DNA of 64,000 nucleotides from G039954875 sp047528275 (GTDB taxonomy: Bacteria; Bacteroidota; Bacteroidia; Flavobacteriales; Blattabacteriaceae): the NCBI GenBank assembly GCA_047528275.1, contig CP180023.1, positions 1,178,001 to 1,242,000 of the forward strand. The letters are read 5' to 3'. The notes under the pieces were generated by a model. It was not told the DNA's origin, searched no databases, and was given only the letters and a program-made list of their open reading frames with translations. Position numbers and translations under genes: made by a program. The stretch's first letter is position 1. The number at the start of each line of letters is the position of its first letter. Below, piece by piece: positions 8,868 through 18,728 of the stretch.

Positions 8868-9888
8868 GAGTAAAATATGTTTTGACGATCTGAAAAAAGC
8901 ACTTCTTGGATCACAAAAGAAAATCACCCTAGTGCCACATAAAAATCCTGACGGGGATGCCATAGGTTCCTCCCTAGGGATGTTTCTCTATCTCAAAAAA
9001 CTTCGGCATGACGTTTGTCTAATTTCTCCAACAGACTATCCCGAATTTTTGAAATGGTTGCCCGGAAGTGAGGAAATAATTCTCTTCTCAGAAAACACTA
9101 AAAATCTCGTACAAACACGAATCAAGTATTCGGATTATTTATTTCTCATAGACTTTAATGTCCTTTCAAGAGTGGCCCCACTTGATTTGCTTCTGCAAAC
9201 TACTCAAGCTATCAAAGTTTTGATTGATCACCACATAGACCCCATGCCCTTTGATTTCATATTTTCCGATCCGATAGCTCCGGCTACCACAGTACTCATA
9301 TTTAAATTCATCGAACAAATGGGCCACTTGGATCAGATCAATCAACAGATAGCCACTTGCTTATATACAGGTACAGTGACTGATACAGGTTCCTTCCGAT
9401 TTCCTTCGGTCACACCAGATACTCATCGCATTGCTGCCAAATTACTCGAAAAAGACGTAAATATAGCCCATATAAATCGCCAATTGTATGGTATACACAG
9501 TGAGCACCGTATGGGCCTCTTGGGTAAAACACTGCAAAATCTAAAAATCCTACCCACTTATCGTACCGCCTATATGGTCATCAGTACCTCGGACCTAAGT
9601 ACTTATCAATACAGACGTGGTGATACTGAAGGATTCGTCAACTACGGCCTAGATATCAAAGACATCATTTTTTCTGTGATATTCATCGAAGAATTTGAAA
9701 AGGGACCCATCAAAATATCATTCCGATCAAGAGAAGATTTTGATGTCAATGCTTTTGCTAAGGAGCACTTTCAAGGTGGAGGACATAAGAATGCTGCCGG
9801 TGGCAAATCAGACGGAAATTTGACAGGGACGGTACAACGTTTTTTAGATATTTTACCAAACTATGAACAGATATTTAGTAATATATAA
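8857..9888 (+). CDS. nrnA: DHH/DHHA1 phosphoesterase, NrnA-like (nanoRNase / pAp phosphatase)
   Basis: Degrades short oligoribonucleotides and 3'-phosphoadenosine 5'-phosphate, or cyclic-dinucleotide products, in the cytoplasm. HKNPDGDAIGSS (28-39) and IDHHIDP (about 122-128) are the Mn-binding motifs of the DHH domain; GTVTDTGSFRF and the C-terminal GGGHKNAAGG (about 307-316) mark the DHHA1 domain. Length 343 residues is normal. ATG 8857 or 8860 are both possible. The downstream genes that usually follow it in Bacteroidota (gldI-like, peptidyl-prolyl isomerase) are both decayed here. Confidence 0.92.
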   Translation: MMSKSKICFDDLKKALLGSQKKITLVPHKNPDGDAIGSSLGMFLYLKKLRHDVCLISPTDYPEFLKWLPGSEEIILFSENTKNLVQTRIKYSDYLFLIDFNVLSRVAPLDLLLQTTQAIKVLIDHHIDPMPFDFIFSDPIAPATTVLIFKFIEQMGHLDQINQQIATCLYTGTVTDTGSFRFPSVTPDTHRIAAKLLEKDVNIAHINRQLYGIHSEHRMGLLGKTLQNLKILPTYRTAYMVISTSDLSTYQYRRGDTEGFVNYGLDIKDIIFSVIFIEEFEKGPIKISFRSREDFDVNAFAKEHFQGGGHKNAAGGKSDGNLTGTVQRFLDILPNYEQIFSNI

Positions 9889-10375
9889 CTTCTTATCAAT
9901 AATCATTGCTTGTTGTCTGTTTTATTACATTTGGAAGTATAAAAAATCTTCCGTTCAGATACTTATAAAAACAACCCAAGAAAACTTTCACAAGTCCTCA
10001 TCCAAGTGGCATCATCAACTATACCAAGAAGAAGTACAATACATCAAGGCTTATATCCGTAAAAATCTAGCCAAGAAATACCAGAAAACTGTTTCTGTAT
10101 TTTAGATATTTCGTCTCCAAAGCCATACACTTGATGAAAAAACCGCTTACTATGGCGATGAGATTTACTTCACCTATTCGATACAAGACTTCCATGGATA
10201 AAAGATCCGTCTGGGCAAAGAGTCTATGATCCAAGATATAAAAGAAGGCTTGAAAATGATTCGTAAAGGTAAAGATTACGAGTTACTCTTACCCTCTTTG
10301 TATACTTATAGTACCTCAGGTGATAGGGATTAAGATCTCATCCAATCAACCCATCATCATACAACTCAAATGATA
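9863..10375 (+). pseudogene. Remnant of a GldI-like FKBP-type peptidyl-prolyl isomerase
   Basis: The reading frame from ATG 9863, overlapping the nrnA end, gives a hydrophobic leader (YNFLSIIIACCLFYYIW) and a helix (EEVQYIKAYIRKNLAKKYQK) that stops at 10105. Beyond it, in another frame, come DEKTAYYGDEIYFTYSIQDF, then GLKMIRKGKDYELLLPS, which match the FKBP fold (hydrophobic core and the G-x-K-x-x-L-P-S end). Two frame changes and in-frame stops disable it. Order nrnA, gldI, isomerase is conserved in many Bacteroidota; GldI itself is a gliding-motility lipoprotein, which would be useless to a host-restricted cell. Confidence 0.6.
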
Positions 10376-10429
10376 ATCCTATCATCTAAAAACTTAAAAA
10401 TCAGAATAAAAAAAAATTTATAAAGATTT

Positions 10430-11380
10430 AAACGACGGACTTTATACCTATATACATACGAGTAAAGGCGATATACTCATACTCCTCTATGCAGAAAAAT
10501 CCCAAATGACCGTAGCTAATTTCGTTAGTTTGGAAGAAGGGAAAATCCCTAACAAAGTTTTTCCAAAGGAACTTCCTTTTTATGATGGGATTACATTCCA
10601 TCGTATTATTAAAAATTTCATGATCCAAAGCGGAGATCATCAAGAAGGAAGTATGTTATATTCTGTATATCAATTACCTAAATAATCAAACGAAAGCTTG
10701 AAGCACAATAAAAAAGGTATTTTCTCAATGGCCAATGCAGGACCAGATACTAACACGGTAATCAATTTTTCATCACACACAAAAAGACACCTTGGATCGA
10801 TGGAAAGTACAATGTTTTTAGCCAAATGATCAAGGGGTTGGAGATCATCGACTATATTGTACTGTCAATACTGGAACAGTAGATAAACCTTTAGAACCGA
10901 TCACTATCAAAAAAAAATAACAATCATTCTCAAAAAAAAGATGCTTACAAAACATATGATGGTGCAAATATTTTGCAGGATAAAATGAATGATTTGGAAA
11001 AAGATCTACAAGTTCTCATTTGCACGATAGCAAGAAATGACTACTAAGAGAAAATAGATTAGTGATGGGTTTGAAATACGTCATCTCGAAAGAGGGGGTA
11101 GAAGCATCCATCCGTTCAGTTGACCAAGTAACGGTACACTATACCCTATGGGTGGATAATGATAAAAAATTGATTCGTATCATGACAGAAATCAGCCTTT
11201 TAAACTTACTGTAGGAGCAGAACAAGTGATCAAAATGTTGAAATCGGGTTTTGCAAGAGTTGAAAAAAGGCTCAAAGACCTACTTAATTATCCCCCACAA
11301 TGAGGTTATGGAAATAGAGGGTAAAAAATATCATCCTACCTGGCGCTATCTTGTATTTTGAGGTCGATGTTTTAGATTGA
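10430..11380 (+). pseudogene. Remnant of a cyclophilin-FKBP fusion peptidyl-prolyl isomerase
   Basis: Two domains can be followed. Cyclophilin: YTYIHTSKGDILILLYAEKS, TVANFVSLEEG, FYDGITFHRIIKNFMIQSGD, then HNKKGIFSMANAGPDTN. FKBP: GLKYVISKEGVE, VTVHYTLW, DRNQPFKLTVGAEQVIK, LQELKKGSKTYLIIPH and a final EVDVLD with TGA 11378-11380. At least five frame changes and several stops are needed to connect them. The intact protein is an exported folding catalyst in related bacteria. Decay is complete over the full length, with no large deletion. Confidence 0.72.
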
Positions 11381-11514
11381 TGATTATCATAGCGCAATGC
11401 TCTTATGTTTAATATTCATTGAATTCTATGAAAAAAGATAAGCAACTTACGTATACTTCTAAACCTTTCTTGGTACTTTGATGCACTATCTCGCAGTTGT
11501 GACTCATCGACCAT

Positions 11515-11830
11515 CTATTTCCTATCGGTTAATGGATAGACGTATCCGTCATAAATAGCATCTGATGAGTCCTGTCTAAATCCTATTTTTCATATAAGCT
11601 GTTTTGCAATGTGCTTGGTCTTATCCGTTTTCAACCTCAAAATAGATGCTTTATTTTTTTTTTGGATCTCTCTATAGCCTTTAGGATAACTGAGCTACCT
11701 ACACCTTTTTTCCTAAATTAGGGTAGTACATAGAGATTGTTTTATCCGTATATTTTTTGGAATAGATGAAAGAAAAGGCTGGGTATAACTAAGTAAAATC
11801 AATGGTGATTTTTTTTTGTTATCAACCTCT
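11515..11830 (-). pseudogene. Remnant of a GNAT-family N-acetyltransferase
   Basis: On the minus strand the segment KKGVGSSVILKAIERSKKK carries the acetyl-CoA loop (R/Q-x-x-G-x-G/S) of GNAT enzymes; after a frame change follow KIGFRQDSSDAIYDGYVYPL and a stop at 11515-11517. An upstream part (IYSKKYTDK, SMYYPNLGKK) is in yet another frame. The N-terminus is not resolvable. Substrate unknown. Confidence 0.5.
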
Positions 11831-12072
11831 GTATTAAGGTAACAAACACTATAAACCCTTTATTTTAAAAACGTTCCTTAATAAAACATATACACTGCTT
11901 TATATCAGAATGCTGACAATAGAAGGTCCTATATTGATCAAAAAGATCTACGACCGAAAATGAGGATTCATTGGAGGTTATTTATCCTTATTTCCACTGG
12001 TGGGTGATGTTAGGAAGCCCATCTCAGGGTAGATGGGATCCCATTTCTCTTTTAAGTGCAGAGCAACGATCC
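11831..12072. other. Non-coding spacer
   Basis: No open frame or family similarity is visible between the acetyltransferase remnant and the thioredoxin-like gene; the right end simply follows the stop codon of the minus-strand gene. Confidence 0.4.
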
Positions 12073-12630
12073 CTAGTATTTCCATTTAATGTTGCAACCG
12101 ATACTAGGTCTTTGCGCATGGGGAACCTCTCTACCTTCTAAAATAGCGTCCAATGCACCCCGGATATCTTTGCCTGTCACAGGGATAACATTGCCTGGGG
12201 AAGAATCATCCAACTGACCACGATAAACCAACTTTTCTTTACCATCAAAAATAAAAAAATCTGGAGTACAAGCCGCATCATAAGCTTTAGCCACTTCTTG
12301 AGTTTCATCGAAGAGATAAGGAAAAGGATAATCCAATGCTTGTGAGGTTTCTATCATTTTATCAGGCGCATCTTCCGGATAAGCTTCCATATTATTGGAA
12401 TTAATTGCAATAAAGGAAACCCCCACAGGTATATAATCTTGACCTAGACGAACCAGTTCTTCATTTACATGCTTAACAAAAGGACAATGATTACAGATGA
12501 ACATGATGACGGTAGCTAAATCAGATTGTAAGTCTTCGATCGATTTTTTGCTTCCCGATATCGGATCTAGCAATTCAAAATATTTGATTTCCGTACCCAG
12601 AGGAAGCATCGTAGAGAGTGTACGTGCCAT
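12073..12630 (-). CDS. Thioredoxin-like protein (AhpC/TSA-Redoxin superfamily)
   Basis: A 185-residue soluble thioredoxin-fold protein without a signal peptide. The redox centre is CNHC (Cys46, Cys49) in MFICNHCPFVKH, and the cis-Pro segment is ACTPDFFIF (around 127-135); SIGCNIKW ends the protein with a third conserved Cys. The family is common in Bacteroidota as a 'thioredoxin family protein' of unproven substrate. It is the only intact gene between 9.9 and 15.7 kb, which suggests it is under selection while its neighbours are not. Confidence 0.85.
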   Translation of the reverse strand: MARTLSTMLPLGTEIKYFELLDPISGSKKSIEDLQSDLATVIMFICNHCPFVKHVNEELVRLGQDYIPVGVSFIAINSNNMEAYPEDAPDKMIETSQALDYPFPYLFDETQEVAKAYDAACTPDFFIFDGKEKLVYRGQLDDSSPGNVIPVTGKDIRGALDAILEGREVPHAQRPSIGCNIKWKY

Positions 12631-12664
12631 AGTTTATGATTTTTTTATTTCAAGAGGATTGGTT

Positions 12665-13890
12665 ATTAGTGTCCATTGCACAAATTTAGTAAATATCGAT
12701 GCAAGATTTCAAGAACTTTTACAGAAGTATTATCGATCCATTCTTTACGCTTAGAGTGAACCATCTAGAATTCATGGGATTCGAGATTATCTCTAGTAGC
12801 TAAACCGATATAAAACATACCAATCTCCCGGTCCATCTTCCCCATTACTATGTCCAGCCATGCCATTGGTTATAGCTTCAGCTACAGACCAGATTACTAC
12901 AGTATATTTTTCTATCAACGGTGCAGGCACACTAAGGAGTACTCTCTTCGAAGTAGTATGTGATAAGCAACGATTGTACCTCAATAGTAAGTAAAACTTC
13001 CAGCTATAGAAATGATCTTTGAAGCAATCAGACCAGCTGTACAACTCTTAGCTGTAGCCAATTTCCAAGTTTTTTTTGAGCTGCTATCCGATAAGATTTT
13101 CCAAGCCTGGTCCTCATAAGAGATGATGTACATCTCTACGATTCGAGACAATTTTCGGATCTCTATTTGCAACTGCTCTTTCAAAACTTCTTGATCATTT
13201 CCTTTGCCTGAGAGACGTATACGTATACGTCCTCCAGTAGGTAAATAAGCCAACCTAATGTTTTTTAGCAAGCCATTTTCCCAATCAGTGATTTTTCTGA
13301 TAAGACACTTTAACTAATACCCATGATGAGTAAGGTTTGATGAATGATGTATGGAGTTTAAAATCATTCTCTCAATCGGGGTATGACTTCCTTTTTGATG
13401 AGTGATCTCATCTCAAAAGGCACCCAGGGTAAAGCTATAAAAATCTTATCACCATTTTCCATCCACAAACCTGGGGACGTACCATAGATGTTGGGCAATA
13501 ATATGGCTTTTGATGGGATTTCTGCTTGATTTCGTGTCAATGTATTGATCGATATATTCCTTGAGGCCAGAAGTCATTGGATGTTTTGATATATTGCTTC
13601 GTTAAAGATAATCGAATCGTTAAAAGATTAACAAAAAGTATTTTTATGAGATCATTCTGAGTAGATCCTAATCCACATGTACTAAGAATAATATCGGCTT
13701 TTTGTACCCCTGCTTTAAGGTGTTGTAAGAGCTGTTACGTATCATCATAGACACTCTGGTAATTTCTCAGATTTTCTAACCCACCTCATCGATTTTTTGA
13801 ACGATAAATGAACTATTGGTATCAATGACATGACCGATGAAGATCTCATCATCTATGACGATCAATTGAGCCTTAGGTATATTTTCTTTT
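12665..13890 (-). pseudogene. cinA: Remnant of CinA (competence/damage-inducible protein, nicotinamide-nucleotide amidase)
   Basis: Pieces of the whole protein lie in order on the minus strand. Near 13887-13795: PKAQLIVIDDEIFIGHVIDT, the start of the molybdopterin-binding-like domain. Around 13400-13500: NIYGTSPG-like and GDKIFIALPGVPFEMRS-like segments. At 13271-12981: NIRLAYLPTGGRIRIRLSG, then SCTAGLIASKIISIAGSFTYY of the amidase domain, with the catalytic SCTGG motif changed to SCTAG. A C-terminal piece ends at TAA (12665-12667). Many frame changes. CinA recycles NMN and is dispensable in many symbionts. Confidence 0.72.
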
Positions 13891-13999
13891 GGATCTGTAT
13901 TGGCTAGTATATTAGAGTCCCCTTTCTTTTTTCCTATGAGGGTATAAAATAGATTTTTTTCGTTTTTTCATCTTTGAACAGACCTTTTCGCTTTCATAT

Positions 14000-15594
14000 T
14001 TAGAGCATTTTGCGATAATACTCGATAAACTCCAACTCTACAGCTAGGCCCTTTTCATAATCTTCTCTAAGGGTTTTATATAAACTCATGCACATAATAT
14101 CAGCATATATAGAAAAAGGTAGACCTGAGATGACTACAACGGTCTGAAGTGCAACATCGATCACCTCCTCTACAGAGGTTTAGAATATTTTTTGACCCTT
14201 TGGCGTATTTTGTCTTCCATTAGAAGTGAGAATGTCCACCACCATAAAACATGAATCAAAAGAAGTAATGAAAAGAACTAGCTACCAAGATGGCCGACAA
14301 AGTAGAATAAAAAAAAGCTATAGGATATTGTTCGAAGAGCTTTTATATAGATGTATCAATATTCTCATTTACATCTGTTTTGATGAGATTATTACAATTC
14401 AATTCTTGATAAAGAACAATCCTTCCAAATGCACTCATCCATAGAAAAGTCAATAATGAAAGTACAAGTAAAAAACCTAAAATGAATTTTTTGATGATAT
14501 CTCCTTTAGAGATCCCTGCGATGAAGGTCCTTACAAAAGGTGACCACGCAATCCACCATGCCTAATAATATACCGTCCACAAATTTTGCTAATATCGAAG
14601 CTCATTAACACCCTGATAAGATTCCGTTAAAAAACTCAACTCAAAAAAACTGCTGATATAATATCCAATATTTTACACAAAAAAAACTGAATATAAACAG
14701 TGCTGGTCCTACAACCACTAGAAAAATCAGTAGCAAGAAGGCCAACCGTACATTCTATTCGCTCAATATTCTTAGACTTCTTTTTTCAAGAGACGGTAAC
14801 CAGAGAGATCGTAGCCAATACTGTGATGATAATGATGATGACGATCTGTATATTTATACCATACGAAATATTGAAAACATAAGCTAAACCAACATTCATC
14901 TATTGAAAACTAAAGGCCCAAAGAAATCGCTAAACCAAACAATTTAGCTACCAAAGAAATAGTATCGATTAGATCTCCAATCCATCCATGAATACGTTAT
15001 CCAACAATCGGGAAAAGATCGAACGTATAGTCAAAGGGATCCTCACTATTAAAAGTGAAATAAGTCAAATTCAAACCTACTAATTCAAAAAGGTGATACT
15101 CATAGCACTCTGCGCTGCCTTGATTACATATTATCATTGTTCACCAGCAGATTACTATTGTAATGTATCAGAGGCTCAGTCACATTAAAAAATAATAGAC
15201 CAATTCAAATCCTCGCACTGAAGAGCATAGCAAACCAACTTTCTTTGCTGAACTCCGGTCGGGCTTCAGGACCTCCAATACTCATCCTCCTATATTTATT
15301 AAATTCTAGATAAAAAAACGACAACACACCATTGATAAATAAGATAAAAATTCAACCTATATTATTAGTCACGATCTTTTGGATCCGAGAAAACCATTCC
15401 TTCAAGTCATCTCCCATGAAAAAGGTAAAAGTAACCAAGAAAGAGATCAATGAAACTGCGCCATTCATCGGCATACCTAAAAAATTCTTTTTATCACTTC
15501 CTTTCATGTGATTTTTCATAATCGATATTTTTATTTCAGATGATCTAAATATATGAGCTAGAATGAAGGATAATAAAGAAGTAATGAACTTCAA
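14000..15594 (-). pseudogene. Remnant of a BCCT-family (betaine/carnitine/choline) transporter
   Basis: Signature pieces of the 12-helix transporter are found in order on the minus strand. From 15594/15519: NGAVSLISFLVTFTFFMGDD. Near 15290-15210: GGPEARPEFSKESWFAMLFS, then FGIGLLFFNVTEP (normally GxGLxFxxxxEP). Near 14560-14430: AWWIAWSPFVRTFIAGISKG, then a hydrophobic helix. Near 14230: DILTSNGRQNTPKGQ. Near 14150-14000: LPFSIYADIMCMSLYKTLRE and a tail ending at TAA 14000-14002. Stops and frame changes throughout. The intact protein would import compatible solutes, useful to a free-living cell facing osmotic change. Confidence 0.75.
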
Positions 15595-15727
15595 AAGATG
15601 CTGGATGAATAAGCCCTTCCTCTAGTGAGGTGAAAAAATAAAGGATTTGCACTAATAAAGGAATAAAAAATTATCAATATAAGATTAAAGGTTTTTAGAA
15701 GATAATTTACTAAAAACTTTCTCATGA

Positions 15728-16627
15728 TCATCGGATATGCCGATCAGCATGATAAGAAGAACGAACTAAGGGACCGCTTTCTACATATCTGAATCCCATC
15801 TTCAAGCCAACCTTCTCATACTTTTTAAATTGTTCTGGGGTGATAAAAGTGCATACAGGTAAGTGATTTTTAGTCGGTTGCAAATATTGGCCAATAGTGA
15901 TGATATCTACCCAAGCATTTTTGATATCTTCCATCGTCTGCAAAACCTCTTCTTCAGTCTCACCCAATCCGAGCATGATACCCGTTTTGGTACGAGATTG
16001 TCCATTTTCTTTCAAATGACGTAACACATCGAGACTACGGCCGTATTTAGCTTGTACACGAACTTCCCTAGTCAACCTAGGGACAGTTTCCAAATTATGA
16101 GAAATGACTTCAGGTTGTGCATCGATGATCCGATCAATAAAATCAGTATTTCCTTGAAAATCGGGGATCAAAGTCTCAATAGTTGTTCCCAGATTGATCC
16201 GCCGTATCGCTCGGATTGTCTCCACCCATATCAAAGAGCCCATATCCTTCAGATCGTCTCGATCTACTGAGGTGATGATTGCATGTTTGATTTTCATGAT
16301 TTTGATCGATCGAGCCACTTTTTCAGGCTCCTCCCAATCTACATTTTTAGGACGCCCAGTCTTTACTCCACAAAATCCGCACGATCGGGTACAGATATTT
16401 CCCAATATCATGAAGGTAGCTACACCATTACCCCAACATTCGCCCATATTGGGACAATTGCCACTCTGGCAAATCGTATTGAGTTTATAATGATCGACCA
16501 ATTCTCGCAATTGGCGGTAATTTTTACCCGTGGGGAGCTTGACACGAATCCACTGAGGCTTTCTTACAAGTGTATCATTCGTTTTCTCGGATGATTCGAT
16601 GATTTCCGAATGTGAGTTCATGAGCAT
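15728..16627 (-). CDS. lipA: Lipoyl synthase
   Basis: Radical-SAM enzyme that inserts two sulfurs into octanoyl groups on E2 and GcvH proteins. Both iron-sulfur sites are intact: the auxiliary cluster Cys53, Cys58, Cys64 (CQSGNCPNMGEC) and the radical-SAM cluster Cys79, Cys83, Cys86 (CTRSCGFC); the C-terminal RSSYHAD supplies the Ser ligand. Length 299 residues is normal; ATG at 16627 or two codons in (16621) are both possible. It is needed here for the SucB subunit encoded at 36.3 kb. Confidence 0.96.
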   Translation of the reverse strand: MLMNSHSEIIESSEKTNDTLVRKPQWIRVKLPTGKNYRQLRELVDHYKLNTICQSGNCPNMGECWGNGVATFMILGNICTRSCGFCGVKTGRPKNVDWEEPEKVARSIKIMKIKHAIITSVDRDDLKDMGSLIWVETIRAIRRINLGTTIETLIPDFQGNTDFIDRIIDAQPEVISHNLETVPRLTREVRVQAKYGRSLDVLRHLKENGQSRTKTGIMLGLGETEEEVLQTMEDIKNAWVDIITIGQYLQPTKNHLPVCTFITPEQFKKYEKVGLKMGFRYVESGPLVRSSYHADRHIR

Positions 16628-16695
16628 GTGTGCTGAGGGAAAAAACTATAAAATTGGAAAGATAAAAGTACATAGTTTATTCGGAAATGAAAAAT

Positions 16696-17265
16696 TTATG
16701 CCGGCCGAAGGATTTTTAAGAGCAATTTTTTAGCCCGAAGCAATTGTATTTTTACCTGATTCATACTGATAAAAAGTTCTTTGGAAATTTCTTTGTAGGT
16801 CTTTTCTTCGAGAAATCTCAACCGGACGACCTTCTTATATTTCAGTGGAAGTCGTTCAATGCTGTCTCGGATCTGCTTGACAGTTTGCTTAGAGATAAGC
16901 TTCTCTTCAGGAGAATGTTCTTCAAGGATTAAACTAGATAAAAAATCTGTATGGACAGAAAATTGATCTAAGGAAATATTTTGGATCTTTTGCTGCCTGA
17001 AGTGGTCGAGCATAGTATTATGGGCGATAGTGATCAACCAAGTATGAAAGTTAAAGTTTTCATTGTAAAGTTTAAGCTTATTAAGCACTTTAGTAAAAGT
17101 CTCAATAGCAATATCTTCAGCCTCATCATCATCATGGATTTTCTTCAACACATAGTGATACACATCATTCCAAAAGATTCTCATCAACAAACTTTGGGCT
17201 TTCTGAGTACCTTTTTTGGCTTGACGGATGATTGAAATGAGATTAATATTTCTTTGAGGATTCAA
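16696..17265 (-). CDS. RNA polymerase sigma factor, ECF-type sigma-70
   Basis: 189 residues with region 2 (DDEAEDIAIETFTKVLNKL, about 46-64, then FHTWLITIAHNTMLDHFR, with the core-binding and -10-recognition helices) and region 4 (LPLKYKKVVRLRFLEEKTYK then ISKELFISMNQVKIQLLRAK, a helix-turn-helix). No ATG is available near the N-terminus, so the start is probably the TTG at 17265. The downstream small membrane protein gene described at 17293-17481 actually lies upstream on the same strand, 27 bases away, so both may be one transcript. Target promoters are unknown. Confidence 0.87.
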   Translation of the reverse strand: MNPQRNINLISIIRQAKKGTQKAQSLLMRIFWNDVYHYVLKKIHDDDEAEDIAIETFTKVLNKLKLYNENFNFHTWLITIAHNTMLDHFRQQKIQNISLDQFSVHTDFLSSLILEEHSPEEKLISKQTVKQIRDSIERLPLKYKKVVRLRFLEEKTYKEISKELFISMNQVKIQLLRAKKLLLKILRPA

Positions 17266-17292
17266 GTATAAGATTCTAAAAATTGACGTATA

Positions 17293-17481
17293 TCAATTCT
17301 GATTTTCACAAGCCTTAAAATTTCTTTTGCAAAAGCTACAACCCTCACCACTTTTGGTAAGAAAAAGAATTTGACTACCACAAGTACCCACAAATCTCCC
17401 CCTTTTTTTACTCCATAACTTGATACTAAGGCCTATCATCATCAATACCAACATCACACTTGTGATCAAGCTCATTTTCAT
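17293..17481 (-). CDS. Small membrane protein with conserved cysteines ('membrane or secreted protein' type)
   Basis: 62 residues from the ATG at 17481 (a longer in-frame start exists at 17493). One N-terminal helix (LITSVMLVLMMIGLSIKLW) is followed by a short basic stretch and a Cys-rich tail, GTCGS then CSFCKRNFKAC. This pattern of a helix, K-G-x-F-x-GTC and CxxC...C is common in short Bacteroidota proteins of unknown function. The tail may bind metal or a redox partner; that is inference. It lies just upstream of the sigma factor gene on the same strand. Confidence 0.7.
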   Translation of the reverse strand: MKMSLITSVMLVLMMIGLSIKLWSKKRGRFVGTCGSQILFLTKSGEGCSFCKRNFKACENQN

Positions 17482-17630
17482 GAAAAAAAACATTTGAGGT
17501 TCTTTTTTGTTGATTAAAATTAAATCATTACAAAATTAGGAAATATTTTATGGATTACCGAGTCTGGTCGCTCTTTAAGCAAGATGATGATTAGTTTTAG
17601 GTAATTTTGACCTCATGATAAAATGAAGTT

Positions 17631-18725
17631 ATGAAAATCAAAGAAATTGCTGAAGCACTCGAGCAATGGGCTCCTAAAGATTATGCGGAGGACTTTGACA
17701 ATGTAGGCCTTTTGATCGGTTCATACGAGCAAGAAGCACATAAAATATTGATCACTTTAGATACCACCGAAGCAGTAATACAAGAGGCTATAACCAAAGG
17801 TTGCAATCTAATCATCACCTTTCATCCCATCCTTTTCAATGGAGTCAAGCAATTTATCGGATACAACCAGACCGAACGAATAGTAATAGCTGCAATCAAG
17901 AATGATATCGCAATCTATGCTATTCATACCAACCTAGACCATGCATGGAATGGGACCAACCATCAGATCTGTAAACATCTCGGCCTGATCCAACAAAAGA
18001 CACTCATCCCCAAAACAGGAACCATTAAAAAACTCACAACTTATGTACCCAAAGATCATGCAGAGCGAGTCAGAAATGCACTATTCGATGCCGGAGCAGG
18101 AAATATAGGTAATTACAACCAGTGTAGTTACAATTTTAATGGATTAGGGAGTTTTCTAGGTAATGAAGATTCGCAACCTGTTTTTGGGAAAAAGGGACGA
18201 TTACATTTCGAAGAAGAAACTTGTATCAACGTGATCTTTTCTACTCACATAGAACAACGCCTCAAAAAAGCACTCTTCGAAAGCCACCCTTATGAAGAAA
18301 TCGCCTATGAAATTTTTGAGCTTCAAAACACGGATCAACATATCGGACTAGGACTAATAGGAATATTACAAGAGCCGATGCCAGAAACCATATTTTTGAT
18401 GCATTTAAAAGAAAAGATGGCTGTGCCTTATATCCGGCATTCTCCCCTCTTAGGGAAAATGATCCAAAAAGTAGCTATTGTAAGCGGCTCAGGTAGTTTT
18501 GCATTACCCTACGCCAAAAGAGAAGGCATAGATCTCTTTCTATCATCTGATTTTAAGTATCATCAATTTTTTGAAGGAAACAACCAAATCATCATAGCTG
18601 ATATCGGACATTATGAGTGCGAACAATTCACTAAAGATCTTCTGATTGCCTATCTCAGTAAAAAAAATCCTAAATTTGTTCTTTCCCGATCAGAGATCAA
18701 TACCAACCCGATCCATTATCTTTAA
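17631..18725 (+). CDS. Nif3-like dinuclear metal-centre hexameric protein (YbgI/YqfO family)
   Basis: 364 residues with the two conserved halves of the Nif3 fold (EDFDNVGLLIGS, 20-31; ITFHPILFNG; HTNLDHAWNGTN) and the C-terminal metal-binding segment (IADIGHYECEQF, near 323-334). An inserted domain between about 130 and 230 is the usual CutA/PII-like insert of long forms. The family is linked to GTP cyclohydrolase I type 2 but the true activity is unsettled. The next gene starts 3 bases after its stop, an arrangement conserved in Bacteroidota. Confidence 0.9.
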   Translation: MKIKEIAEALEQWAPKDYAEDFDNVGLLIGSYEQEAHKILITLDTTEAVIQEAITKGCNLIITFHPILFNGVKQFIGYNQTERIVIAAIKNDIAIYAIHTNLDHAWNGTNHQICKHLGLIQQKTLIPKTGTIKKLTTYVPKDHAERVRNALFDAGAGNIGNYNQCSYNFNGLGSFLGNEDSQPVFGKKGRLHFEEETCINVIFSTHIEQRLKKALFESHPYEEIAYEIFELQNTDQHIGLGLIGILQEPMPETIFLMHLKEKMAVPYIRHSPLLGKMIQKVAIVSGSGSFALPYAKREGIDLFLSSDFKYHQFFEGNNQIIIADIGHYECEQFTKDLLIAYLSKKNPKFVLSRSEINTNPIHYL

Positions 18726-18728
18726 ACC

